64,000 nt of DNA from Sphingomonas sp. (GTDB lineage: Bacteria > Pseudomonadota > Alphaproteobacteria > Sphingomonadales > Sphingomonadaceae), in assembly GCF_017304615.1 (NCBI RefSeq), contig NZ_JAFKLZ010000003.1:1-64000 (forward strand). Direction: 5' to 3'. Position numbers and translations under genes: made by a program. The notes beneath the pieces are model-generated. The model saw only the letters and a program-made list of their open reading frames with translations. It searched no databases and had not been told where the DNA came from. Positions 6,998 through 14,989 of the stretch are shown in pieces (positions within the stretch are counted from its first letter, which is position 1; every line of letters starts with the position of its first letter).

Positions 6998-9148
6998 ATG
7001 GCGACGCTGATCCTGACCGCGGTCGGCACGGCGATCGGCGGCCCCATCGGCGGCGCGATCGGCGCGCTGGTCGGCCAGCGGATCGACGGCGAGATCTTCA
7101 AGCCCAAGGGCCGCGAAGGGCCGACGCTGACCGACCTCAAGCTCCAGACGTCGAGCTATGACAGCCAGATACCGCGCGTGTTCGGGACGATGCGCGTCGC
7201 GGGCTGCGTGATCTGGTCGACCGACCTGGTCGAGAGCCGATCGACCAGCCACCACAAGGGGCAGCCATCGGTCACGACCTATAGCTATTCGGCGTCGTTC
7301 GCGGTGCTGCTGTCGGGGCGCGCGGTCGCGGGGGTCGGGCGGATCTGGGCGGACGGCAATCTGCTGCGCGGGGCTGCGGGGGACTTCAAGGTGGCGACCG
7401 GGTTTCGGCTGCACCCGGGCGGGGAGGACCAGCCGGTCGATCCGCTGATCGGCTCGATCGAGGGAGCGGGGGTGACGCCCGCGCATCGCGGTTGCGCCTA
7501 TGCGGTCTTCGAGAACATGCCGCTCGGCGATTTCGGCAACCGCATTCCGTCGCTGACCTTCGAGCTGATCGCCGATGCCGGGCCGGTCGGCGTCGGGACG
7601 ATCGCCGCCGACGTGGCGGACAGCGCGATCGCGGATGCCGGGGTCGCGGCGACGCTCGACGGCTTCTCGGCCTATGGCGGCTCGGCGCGCGCGGTGGCGG
7701 AGATGCTGGCGAGCGCGAGCGGGGCGCGGTTCAGGGGCGCAGGCGGTGTGCTGGCGATGACCGACGCCGACAGTCCCGTGGTGGCGGTGGCCGATGGCGG
7801 GTTCGCCGCGTCGGGCGCGAGGAGCGCGCGGCGGACGATCGCCGCGATCGAGCGCGCGCCGAAGACGCTCAGCCTCGCTTATTACGATCCCTCGCGCGAC
7901 TATCAGACCGGGGTGCAGCGCGCGCGGCGGCCGGGGGCGGGAACGCGTGACGAGCGGATCGACTTGCCTGCGGCTTTGGCGGCGGCAGCGGCGAAGGCGC
8001 TGGCCGAGACGCTGGTGCGGCGCGCGGACATAGAGCGTGAGCAGCGGATCGTCGCCTTGCCGGCGGACGCCGCTGCCATCGCGCCCGGCAGTCTGGTGGC
8101 GATCCAGGGTGAAGGCGGACGGTGGCGCGTGACCGAAGCCGCGCTGGAGGCGATGGTGACGACGCTGACCTGCATGCGTGCGACGCCGCCGGGGCCGATG
8201 CCGGGCGCGTCCCCGGGCCGTGCACTGCCCGCGCCCGATCGTTTGGCGGGGACGACGATGCTGCACGTCGCCGAATTGCCTGCGCTCGGCGATTCGCCGC
8301 TCGCCGCGCCGCGCCTGTCGGTGATGGCCAACGGGACTGGAGCAGGGTGGCGGCGCGCGAGCTTGCTCTACAGCCTGGACGACGGGGCGAGCTGGCGCGA
8401 CGGGGGCGAGACGGCGGCGCCTGCGGTAGTCGGGACGCTCGCCAGCGTGCTTGCCGCGGCGCCATCGACCCTCGCCGATCTGACGAACAGCTTCGAGGTC
8501 GACCTAGCGCGTGCCGACATGGTGTTGCACGACGCCGATGACGCCGCACTCGATCGCGGCGGCAATCTGGCGCTGGCGGGGAACGAATTGCTCCAGTTCG
8601 GGCGCGCAGAGCAGATCGGCGCCAGCCGCTGGCGGCTGTCGCATCTGTGGCGCGGGCGGCGCGGGACCGAGGCGGCGGCGGGGACGCAGGCGATGGGCGA
8701 CCGATTCGCGTTGCTGACCGGCGATACCGTCGCCGCGATCGACTTGCCGGTCGCGGCGATCGGCTCGACCGTGCGGGTGCTGGCGAGCGGGATCGGCGAT
8801 ACCGCCGGCCCGGTCGAGACGGACTGCGCGATCGACGGCGCGTCGGTGCGGCCGCCCAGCCCGGTGCAGCTTCGCCTGGGCATGGAGGCAGGTACGCCGA
8901 CGCTGAGCTGGGTGCGCCGCAGCCGCGCCGGGTTCCGCTGGATCGACGGCGGCGACGTGCCGCTTGCCGAGGAAAGCGAGGCCTATCGCGTCACGATCAC
9001 GCCGCCGGCTGGCGGCCGCCGTTTGGCGACCACGATCGCTCCCGAATGCCCACTAGACCTGGGCGAAGCAGTCGCAGGTACGATCATCGAAGTTCGCCAG
9101 GTCGGCACGTTTGGCGAATCGCCGCCTGCGCGCGTCATCCTTTCCTGA
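6998..9148 (+). CDS. GTA megatron / host-interaction tail protein (gp15-like), short form
   Basis: A 716-residue protein, far shorter than the roughly 1,300 residues of RcGTA gp15. It starts with a Gly-rich hydrophobic stretch (VGTAIGGPIGGAIGALVGQR) and the conserved LKLQTSSYDSQIPRVFGTMR and DFGNRIPSLTFEL motifs of phage tail-fibre hub proteins. I see no internal TIM-barrel block of the kind present in RcGTA gp15; a comparable block sits in gp12 of this cluster. It forms the central spike that contacts the recipient cell. Confidence 0.8.
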   Translation: MATLILTAVGTAIGGPIGGAIGALVGQRIDGEIFKPKGREGPTLTDLKLQTSSYDSQIPRVFGTMRVAGCVIWSTDLVESRSTSHHKGQPSVTTYSYSASFAVLLSGRAVAGVGRIWADGNLLRGAAGDFKVATGFRLHPGGEDQPVDPLIGSIEGAGVTPAHRGCAYAVFENMPLGDFGNRIPSLTFELIADAGPVGVGTIAADVADSAIADAGVAATLDGFSAYGGSARAVAEMLASASGARFRGAGGVLAMTDADSPVVAVADGGFAASGARSARRTIAAIERAPKTLSLAYYDPSRDYQTGVQRARRPGAGTRDERIDLPAALAAAAAKALAETLVRRADIEREQRIVALPADAAAIAPGSLVAIQGEGGRWRVTEAALEAMVTTLTCMRATPPGPMPGASPGRALPAPDRLAGTTMLHVAELPALGDSPLAAPRLSVMANGTGAGWRRASLLYSLDDGASWRDGGETAAPAVVGTLASVLAAAPSTLADLTNSFEVDLARADMVLHDADDAALDRGGNLALAGNELLQFGRAEQIGASRWRLSHLWRGRRGTEAAAGTQAMGDRFALLTGDTVAAIDLPVAAIGSTVRVLASGIGDTAGPVETDCAIDGASVRPPSPVQLRLGMEAGTPTLSWVRRSRAGFRWIDGGDVPLAEESEAYRVTITPPAGGRRLATTIAPECPLDLGEAVAGTIIEVRQVGTFGESPPARVILS

Positions 9149-9165
9149 ACAAAGGCACCAATGTC

Positions 9166-9669
9166 ATGAGCGATACCCGAACCGACCGCTTCTCTGTCCC
9201 CTTGCTCCAGCCGGGCCAGGCGCAGAAGGAGATGGGGCATAACGAGGCGATCGCCGCGCTCGACCTGATCGTCCAGGCGGCGGTCGAGACGATCGGGGAC
9301 AATGCCCCGCCGGTCGCGCCCGAATCGGGCCGATCGTGGATCGTCGGCACCGCGCCGACCGGGGCGTGGAGCGGCAAGGCGGACCATCTTGCGGGCTGGA
9401 CCGGCGGCGGCTGGCGGTTCGTGGCGCCGGTCGAGGGAATGGCGGCGTGGGTTGTCGCGGACGCGCTGACTGCCCGGTTTGTCGCGGGCGGGTGGGTCTT
9501 GGGCGAGGAGGCGTGCGCCCACCTCGTGATCGGCGGGGATCGTGTCGTGGGACCTCGGCAGACGGCGATCGCGGCGCCCGCCGGGGGTGGTGTGATCGAC
9601 GCTGAATCGCGCACGGCGCTGGCCGCGATTCTCGCTGCGCTACGTGCACACGGATTGATCGCGACATGA
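9166..9669 (+). CDS. DUF2793 phage-tail-associated protein
   Basis: A 167-residue protein. ATG 9166 gives the standard N-terminus (TDRFSVPLLQPGQAQKEMGH), with the QAQKE motif diagnostic for DUF2793. This family often ends GTA-like clusters in sphingomonads and is thought to be an accessory tail or fibre protein. It lies 17 bp after gp15, in the same operon. The C-terminal helix (LAAILAALRAHGLI) is also typical. Confidence 0.8.
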   Translation: MSDTRTDRFSVPLLQPGQAQKEMGHNEAIAALDLIVQAAVETIGDNAPPVAPESGRSWIVGTAPTGAWSGKADHLAGWTGGGWRFVAPVEGMAAWVVADALTARFVAGGWVLGEEACAHLVIGGDRVVGPRQTAIAAPAGGGVIDAESRTALAAILAALRAHGLIAT

Positions 9670-9806
9670 CCTCGAAGCGGCGGAAAAGCGCGAGAAAAGT
9701 GTTGCCCCGACGCCACAGCTAACCGAGTTTGTTTCGCTTGCGCGGAAACCATCCATTGGTTAGTGAGTTTGCGCTGTCCGTAGTGACATTGTGAAAGGGG
9801 ATACAG

Positions 9807-10949
9807 ATGCGCAAGCTTGCCATTGCCGTGGCGCTCGCTTCAACCGCACTTGCGACGCCCGCGCTCGCGCGTGACAAGGCGTGGTATGTTGGCGTCGAAG
9901 GCGGCGCGATGATTGTCGAAGACATTCACTTCGACATCACCAGCGGCACGACCAAGACCAAGGATGCAGCCCAGGCTGATCATGAATATGGCTACGATGT
10001 CGGCGGCAACGTTGGCTACGATTTTGGCATGTTCCGGATTGAGGCCGAGGTCTCGTACAAGGGTGCCAATCTCGATAGCTGGCGCTCGACGTTGCGGACG
10101 CCGGTGTACACCTCAACTGGCGTTGCGACGACCTTTACGCCGGGGACTTATGACTATGTTGGTGGCAAGACCACCGCGCTCAGCTTCATGCTCAACGGCA
10201 TGCTCGATTTCGGTGACGATGATGGCCTGCAGGGCTTCGTTGGCGGCGGTGTCGGTGTCGCCCGCGTCAAGGCTGAGAAATATGCGCTGAACCGCTACGG
10301 CTCGTTCCTCGACGATTCGGACACCGTGTTCGCCTGGCAGGCGATCGCTGGCATCCGTGCGCCGCTGACCGATCGTATCGACGCGACGCTGAAGTATAAG
10401 TTCTTCAACGCCCAGAACGTCAAGCTGGTCGACATCAACGGCCGCACGCTGGAAGGCCGTTTCCGGTCGCACAGCCTGCTCGGTGGCGTGACCTTCAACT
10501 TCGGCGAGCCGCCGGCGCCGCCGCCCGCGCCGGTACCCGAGCCCGTCGCTCCGCCGCCGCCGGCGCCGGAACCCGTCGCTCCGCCGCCGCCGCCGGTTTG
10601 CGCGCCTGGTCCGTTCATCGTGTTCTTCGATTGGGACAAGTCGGACATCACGCCGGAAGCGGCGTCGATCCTCGACAACGCGATCGCGCAGTACGCGAAC
10701 TGCGGCAATGCGAACGTGATGGTCGCAGGCTACACCGATACGTCGGGTTCAGCGAAGTACAACGTCGGTCTGTCGCAGCGCCGTGCGGACTCGGTGAAGG
10801 CCTATATGGTCGCTCACTCGATCCCGGAATCGGTCATCACCGAGCAAGCGTTCGGCGAAACCCGCCTGCGCGTTCAGACTGCCGACGGCGTGCGCGAAGT
10901 GCAGAACCGTCGCGTGGAAATCAACTACGGCCCGGGCTCGGGTCAGTAA
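9807..10949 (+). CDS. OmpA-family outer membrane protein
   Basis: A 380-residue protein. A Sec signal (MRKLAIAVALASTALATPALA) is followed by an N-terminal eight-strand-type barrel (RDKAWYVGVEGGAMIVEDIH onward, about residues 22-230). A Pro-rich linker (about 236-265) leads to the OmpA C-terminal peptidoglycan-binding domain with GYTDTSGSAKYNVGLSQRRA and the NRRVEINY end. It anchors the outer membrane to the wall. It is monocistronic, ends at a strong terminator, and has the lower wobble GC common for highly expressed genes. Confidence 0.9.
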   Translation: MRKLAIAVALASTALATPALARDKAWYVGVEGGAMIVEDIHFDITSGTTKTKDAAQADHEYGYDVGGNVGYDFGMFRIEAEVSYKGANLDSWRSTLRTPVYTSTGVATTFTPGTYDYVGGKTTALSFMLNGMLDFGDDDGLQGFVGGGVGVARVKAEKYALNRYGSFLDDSDTVFAWQAIAGIRAPLTDRIDATLKYKFFNAQNVKLVDINGRTLEGRFRSHSLLGGVTFNFGEPPAPPPAPVPEPVAPPPPAPEPVAPPPPPVCAPGPFIVFFDWDKSDITPEAASILDNAIAQYANCGNANVMVAGYTDTSGSAKYNVGLSQRRADSVKAYMVAHSIPESVITEQAFGETRLRVQTADGVREVQNRRVEINYGPGSGQ

Positions 10950-10972
10950 GTCTTTCCATAAGTCAAGAATTT

Positions 10973-11001
10973 GGGGGGTCGGGAAACCGGCCCCCCTTTT
11001 T
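10973..11001 (+). terminator. Rho-independent terminator of the ompA-like gene
   Basis: A 10-bp stem (GGGGGGTCGG / CCGGCCCCCC, one G-U pair) closes a GAAA tetraloop at 10973-10996 and is followed by five T's. It lies 24 bp after the stop. Confidence 0.92.
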
Positions 11002-11270
11002 CTTTGCACCTTGCAATGAAACGGCGATGCTATTTCGCGCCCGGCGTAATCGCCGGGTGAGCGGCGCGAAAACACCCGAGCCGCGACAGGGTTTCGCCGC
11101 CGCGTGAGGCCGCGAGGTATCTCCGCGAAAGACGGGTTATTGTGATCGGCCGCTTTTGGGCAGGAGGCAGAAGAAGTTCCCCTCGCCGCAAGCGCGCGGG
11201 CTGGCAAAGCGGATGCTCGCCCGGCTTATCGGGCAGCGCGGGGGAAAGCGGGCCTCCGCTAGCCAAAGGA

Positions 11271-11298
11271 GGGCATCTATCCCCCTTGCATACGTAAT
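11271..11298 (+). repeat. Left terminal inverted repeat of the IS1595 element
   Basis: The tip starts GGGCATCTATCC and the inner part reads GCATACGTAAT. It pairs with 13641-13668 at 24 of 28 positions. Confidence 0.85.
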
Positions 11299-11320
11299 CT
11301 GATTGTGCCATATGCTGTGC

Positions 11321-12235
11321 ATGGCACAGAAACCCCTCACGACGACGCAGTTCTTTCGCCAGTTCCCTGACGACGAAACCTGCCTCACGCACCTGTTCAA
11401 CGTGCGGTTCGGGCAGGGCTACACCTGCCCGTCGTGCGAGCGCCCCTCGAACTGGTATCGGATCAAGGCGGAGCGCGCTTATTCCTGCCAGTGGTGCGGC
11501 CACCATCTGCACCCCACGGTCGGCACCCCGTTCGAACAGACCCGGACGCCGCTCCAGCTTTGGTTCTACGCGATCCACCTGTTCACGACGACGCGCCACG
11601 GTGTCAGCGCGAAGGAATTGGAGCGTCAGCTCGGCGTGACCTACAAAACCGCGTGGCGCATGGCCGGGCTGATCCGTCAGCACATGGCGGACGTTGACGG
11701 CAACGACCCGATCGGCGGCGAAGGCAAGACCGTCCAGATTGATGAAACGTTCGTGGGCGGTCGCTTCGCTCGCGGTAAGCGGGGCGGCGATCCGGCGGAA
11801 GGCAAGACCATCGTTTTCGGGATGCTAGAGACTGGCGGCGACGTCGTGACGCACGTTATTCCGAACCGCACGCGCGGCACCATCTATCCGCTGATCCGCG
11901 CCAATGTGCAGCCCCGCTCGACGGTAAACACTGACGAGTATCGGACCTACAACACGGTTGGTAACATGGCTGGCATGGCCTTCACGCACGAAGCGGTGAA
12001 CCATCGCGCCGGTGAATATGTCTGCGCCCGCACCGGCGCGACCGTGAACGCGATTGAGAATTTCTGGCGGCACCTGAAGGTGTCGATTGCGGGCACCCAC
12101 GTAAGCGTGAGCGGCAAGTACCTTGCTCGCTACGCCAAGGAATTTGAATACCGCTTCAATCGTCGGAACAACGCGGCTTCGATGTTTCCGGAACTGATTT
12201 CGACGTTCCGGCCATTGACGACAAAGCGCGGTTGA
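11321..12235 (+). CDS. IS1595-family transposase
   Basis: A 304-residue protein from ATG 11321; two upstream in-frame starts are less likely. An N-terminal zinc ribbon (CPSC at YTCPSCERPSNW, then CQWCGHH) is followed by the ISXO2-like DDE domain. Acidic residues are visible in VQIDETFVGGRF, in NTDEYRTY and in NAIENFWRHLK. Length is normal for the family and the frame is intact, so the element may be active. It is transcribed away from the left end, converging with the passenger genes. Confidence 0.93.
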   Translation: MAQKPLTTTQFFRQFPDDETCLTHLFNVRFGQGYTCPSCERPSNWYRIKAERAYSCQWCGHHLHPTVGTPFEQTRTPLQLWFYAIHLFTTTRHGVSAKELERQLGVTYKTAWRMAGLIRQHMADVDGNDPIGGEGKTVQIDETFVGGRFARGKRGGDPAEGKTIVFGMLETGGDVVTHVIPNRTRGTIYPLIRANVQPRSTVNTDEYRTYNTVGNMAGMAFTHEAVNHRAGEYVCARTGATVNAIENFWRHLKVSIAGTHVSVSGKYLARYAKEFEYRFNRRNNAASMFPELISTFRPLTTKRG

Positions 12236-12312
12236 ACGCGGCTTCGTCACCGGGCGGGGTGTCTTTATCCCGCTTGGCGGCAAACTCTGCCACTTTCCCT
12301 TCCTCGCGTGCC

Positions 12313-12780
12313 TTACGTAGATTGCCCACTGGCAGCCTTCCTCTTTGACGGGATCGCGAAGACCGCGGACGTTAGATCGATCAGCGCCATTCCGTTGAGT
12401 GCGATTATAATGATGCTCGCACCATTGAATGCGGCTTGCCAATGGGCGTCCGTCGCCAGCAACGGTTTTGCCACCACCAGAGCCATTGCAACGCCGAATA
12501 GAGCGATCAGAAGATAGGCATACGCCTTGGTCGCCCAGCGCGCTTCCGAGAAGCCCTCGCCTGTATCATCTTCAAGTCGATTGAGTTCCAGGTGCAAGCT
12601 GGCAGCCGAGGCCAAGGTAATCGTTACGATCACACCCAGAACGGACAACAACTGAGTTTCTACAAACCCTTTGAGGGAGGGATTACCTAGATCGCTAAAC
12701 CATTCCGGCCGGCAATAACTAATCGCCGCCAGCCCTAGTATCATCGTCAACAGGATCAGGATTGATACTATCCGGGCCAC
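12313..12780 (-). CDS. Four-helix membrane protein, IS1595 passenger gene 2
   Basis: A 155-residue protein with about four membrane segments: residues 4-21 (IVSILILLTMILGLAAI), 44-65 (LLSVLGVIVTITLASAASL), about 88-110 (AYLLIALFGVAMALVVAKPLL) and 120-143 (ASIIIIALNGMALIDLTSAVF). A short acidic cytoplasmic loop (LNRLEDDTGEGFSEARW) lies between the second and third. The start overlaps the end of the upstream cytosolic gene by 62 bp, so the two are almost certainly co-translated. I recognise no family. A small membrane protein coupled to a soluble partner on a mobile element is a layout seen in abortive-infection systems. Confidence 0.75.
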   Translation of the reverse strand: MARIVSILILLTMILGLAAISYCRPEWFSDLGNPSLKGFVETQLLSVLGVIVTITLASAASLHLELNRLEDDTGEGFSEARWATKAYAYLLIALFGVAMALVVAKPLLATDAHWQAAFNGASIIIIALNGMALIDLTSAVFAIPSKRKAASGQST

Positions 12781-13594
12781 GGTCGAGCGCTTGATTTAGC
12801 CATTTCTGAACTTGCTCCGCTTTCGCTTCCGCGAAATTTAAGATGCTCTGCATCTTAACGGTCATTTTTCGGCTTGTCGATGACCAATATTCGCCGCTTA
12901 CGGCTTTGGCGGTGACGCGAGCGTTTCCTTCCTCCGCGTAGTCAACAGCCTCCTGCACGCTCTTGCTCTTTGCTTGAACGCCGTCGTCGCTTTCGAGCCT
13001 GACGTCGATCTCTTGTGCGCCGGTATCGTTGCCGATCCGCTTGAGGCCCTTTTTTACGCCGCCGCCCGCACTGAAAATCATATTCGGAACGGTGAACTTG
13101 AACGCTACATACTGAAGCGTTCCGCCGTGCTTTTCAGCAAACTTCCAAAAGGAATCCCCCCGGAAAAGTGGCTTGAAAAACAGCACATATTGATTGGTCG
13201 TTTGAAGATTGATCGTGGCAACCAACGAAGCCAACAGCGCCTTCGCTTGGCCCACGTTACCCACGTCCTCAACGGCGACCTTTTGGCCGTCGGGGCGATG
13301 TTGGGGATCGACGATGACCATCGCGCCCTGCCAAATCTCGCCTTCAAACTCTTGCGCGCCGTCCTCTGGCGGAGTGCGCTGTGCGAGCGTCTTCTTCCTC
13401 TCGATAACGCCGACAATGAGTTCGTCGGATAGGTTTTGCGGTACCCAGTGAAATTGAGTGCCTTTGTGCCGGAACGTGAAGCCTGTTCCCAGCTTGTCTC
13501 TGAGCCAGTCTTCGCGAGGCAGTGGCGGCACCAGAAAGTCTGGCTGATCCCGCTCAATCAGCGAAAAATGGAACTGGTCGAAATATTTTGCCAT
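12719..13594 (-). CDS. Uncharacterised soluble protein, IS1595 passenger gene 1
   Basis: A 291-residue protein from ATG 13594. There is no signal peptide or membrane segment. It reads as an alpha/beta N-terminal half (FDQFHFSLIERDQPDFLVPP; FHWVPQNLSDELIVGVIERK) with a middle region (ALLASLVATINLQTTNQYVL then FFKPLFRG). The C-terminal third is helical and charged (MQSILNFAEAKAEQVQKWLN). I cannot assign a family. It is the first gene of the pair on the minus strand and lies entirely inside the IS1595 element. Its lower GC than the flanking genome indicates foreign origin. Confidence 0.75.
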   Translation of the reverse strand: MAKYFDQFHFSLIERDQPDFLVPPLPREDWLRDKLGTGFTFRHKGTQFHWVPQNLSDELIVGVIERKKTLAQRTPPEDGAQEFEGEIWQGAMVIVDPQHRPDGQKVAVEDVGNVGQAKALLASLVATINLQTTNQYVLFFKPLFRGDSFWKFAEKHGGTLQYVAFKFTVPNMIFSAGGGVKKGLKRIGNDTGAQEIDVRLESDDGVQAKSKSVQEAVDYAEEGNARVTAKAVSGEYWSSTSRKMTVKMQSILNFAEAKAEQVQKWLNQALDRGPDSINPDPVDDDTRAGGD

Positions 13595-13640
13595 TTGCAC
13601 CCCCGCGCGGGAGGCTATGCTAAATCAACGGCTTACGTCA

Positions 13641-13668
13641 ATCACGTATGCCAAGGGGATAGGTGCCC
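13641..13668 (-). repeat. Right terminal inverted repeat of the IS1595 element
   Basis: Read on the minus strand, the tip starts GGGCACCTATCC and the inner part reads GCATACGTGAT. It also encodes the last codons of the disrupted CPBP gene. Confidence 0.85.
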
Positions 13669-14613
13669 AAAGGAGGGCTGAGCTACCGGCCCGCTGCGCC
13701 CACTTCGCCAGATCGGCCGCACGATGCGTCCCCGGCGAATCGCGGTCGCCAGCAGCGCCGTGACCAGAAGGCCGGTAATCGCAAGACCGGGCAACGAAGC
13801 ATCAACGCCGCCTGCTCCGCCAGTCAGCCAATCGGGTCCCGCGACACGCGACGCGATCAGTCCGCCGGTGCCGTACAGGTTGACTTGGGCGACACCGATC
13901 GCGGCATGGAGGCCGATCGCGGCCCAGAGCCGCCGCGTCACCATGTACAGGGCGGCGAACAAGAGTCCCGACTGCAGTCCGGCGGCGAGCGCCGAGTTCG
14001 TTGGCATTCCGCTCAGCAACGCGCTTCCGCCGAAAAAGGCGGCCGACGCCAGCAACGCCATCCAGCTTCCCAACAGCCGCTCGGTGAGCCGAAAAAACAG
14101 GCCGCGCAGCACCAACTCGAGGCAGATCGCCGTACACACCTGCGTCACGATCGGCGCGAGCAATTCCCGGGATAAATTGAAACCCACGATGCCGACGGTC
14201 CCCGCCGCGGCCTGAACCGCGAAGACCATGAGACACATCGCGAGGCCGCCGCCGAAACCCAGCGCGACCTCGGTCAGCCAGCCCGCTGTGCCCAATTCCT
14301 CAAAGTCGCGTCGCCGCTCGATGATCCGGACGAAGATAAAATAGACGAGGATAACCGCCGTCGCGCCGATCAGCGGCACGAGGTAACGGGCACCCGGCAC
14401 ATAGGTCAGATAACCGAAGCCGACGCCGAGCAGCTTGATCCCCAGCACCGCAGCGCCCAGCAGACCCAGCGCGCAGACCGCCAGCATCGCGGGAAAGTGG
14501 ATGACGCGCCAAACCTTGCTGTCGGGTGGCGTCACCGGCTCGATGGGCATGATGTGGCCCGGCCCGTCGAGCCGGACCAGCGCGCGCGAGCGGGCCAGAT
14601 TCGTCAAATTCAT
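13642..14613 (-). CDS. CPBP-family intramembrane protein, 3' end replaced by IS1595
   Basis: A 323-residue polytopic membrane protein of the CPBP (CAAX protease/bacteriocin-processing) type with about eight hydrophobic segments. The first motif reads LELVLRGLFFRL where EExxxR is usual, so one Glu is lost. The second (AAFFGGSALL) lacks the usual His; the third keeps a His (IGLHAAIG) but lacks Asn. Catalysis is therefore doubtful. The last seven or so residues (HLSPWHT) are encoded by the IS end. Joining the flanks gives ...QPSFG then TAG (stop at 11259-11261), so the insertion only swapped the extreme C-terminus. Confidence 0.75.
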   Translation of the reverse strand: MNLTNLARSRALVRLDGPGHIMPIEPVTPPDSKVWRVIHFPAMLAVCALGLLGAAVLGIKLLGVGFGYLTYVPGARYLVPLIGATAVILVYFIFVRIIERRRDFEELGTAGWLTEVALGFGGGLAMCLMVFAVQAAAGTVGIVGFNLSRELLAPIVTQVCTAICLELVLRGLFFRLTERLLGSWMALLASAAFFGGSALLSGMPTNSALAAGLQSGLLFAALYMVTRRLWAAIGLHAAIGVAQVNLYGTGGLIASRVAGPDWLTGGAGGVDASLPGLAITGLLVTALLATAIRRGRIVRPIWRSGRSGPVAQPSFGHLSPWHT

Positions 14614-14989
14614 TCCCCCCTGTGCGGCCGGATCAGCGAAAGATCATTCTATCGAAAGCTGGATCGGTCGGGCAAGCACCGCCGGCGCCAAGCCGTGCCT
14701 AAACGATACACGATCGATCGGATCCGTGGTCGGGCGATCGGACCCCTGGTCGGTGGCGCGGGCCGCCGGACCGAAATCCATCAAAGGGTATAGGGGATGG
14801 AGGCGGTGTCGACCGCAAACGCCTGCCGTTGTTCGTCAGACGATATGATCGATGTATCACTACTTTGAAAAAACACCGCTCGACTTGGCCGATGATCCGG
14901 CTGGCAAAATCCCGGACTTGCGTTAGAGGGACGTTCACACGATCCGGCGTTCAGCCGGAAATCTCCGTCCCCACCTGTCGAGGCAATCC
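14614..14989. other. Intergenic region before ugd
   Basis: A 376-bp gap between the divergent CPBP and ugd starts. Short open frames here overlap in several phases and have no ribosome sites; I see no gene. It must hold both promoters, but no convincing -35/-10 pair stands out. Confidence 0.5.

Larger units (their letters stand above)
11271..13668. mobile_element. IS1595-family element with passenger genes
   Basis: An element of about 2.4 kb. The 28-bp inverted ends (11271-11298 and 13641-13668) match at 24 of 28 positions and begin GGGCA. A 12-bp direct repeat, CCAAAGGAGGGC, brackets it (11263-11274 and 13667-13678); it partly overlaps the tips, so the exact 8-bp target duplication is ambiguous. 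Inside are the transposase (+) and two overlapping passenger genes (-) of visibly lower GC than their surroundings. IS1595 is a family known to carry passenger genes. Confidence 0.88.

Noticed and set aside
1..9669. Active prophage instead of a GTA
   Set aside because: Gene content and order follow the GTA gp6-gp15 set with a very short tape measure. Replication, lysis and integrase genes are not visible. The head genes lie outside the window, so a remnant prophage cannot be fully excluded.
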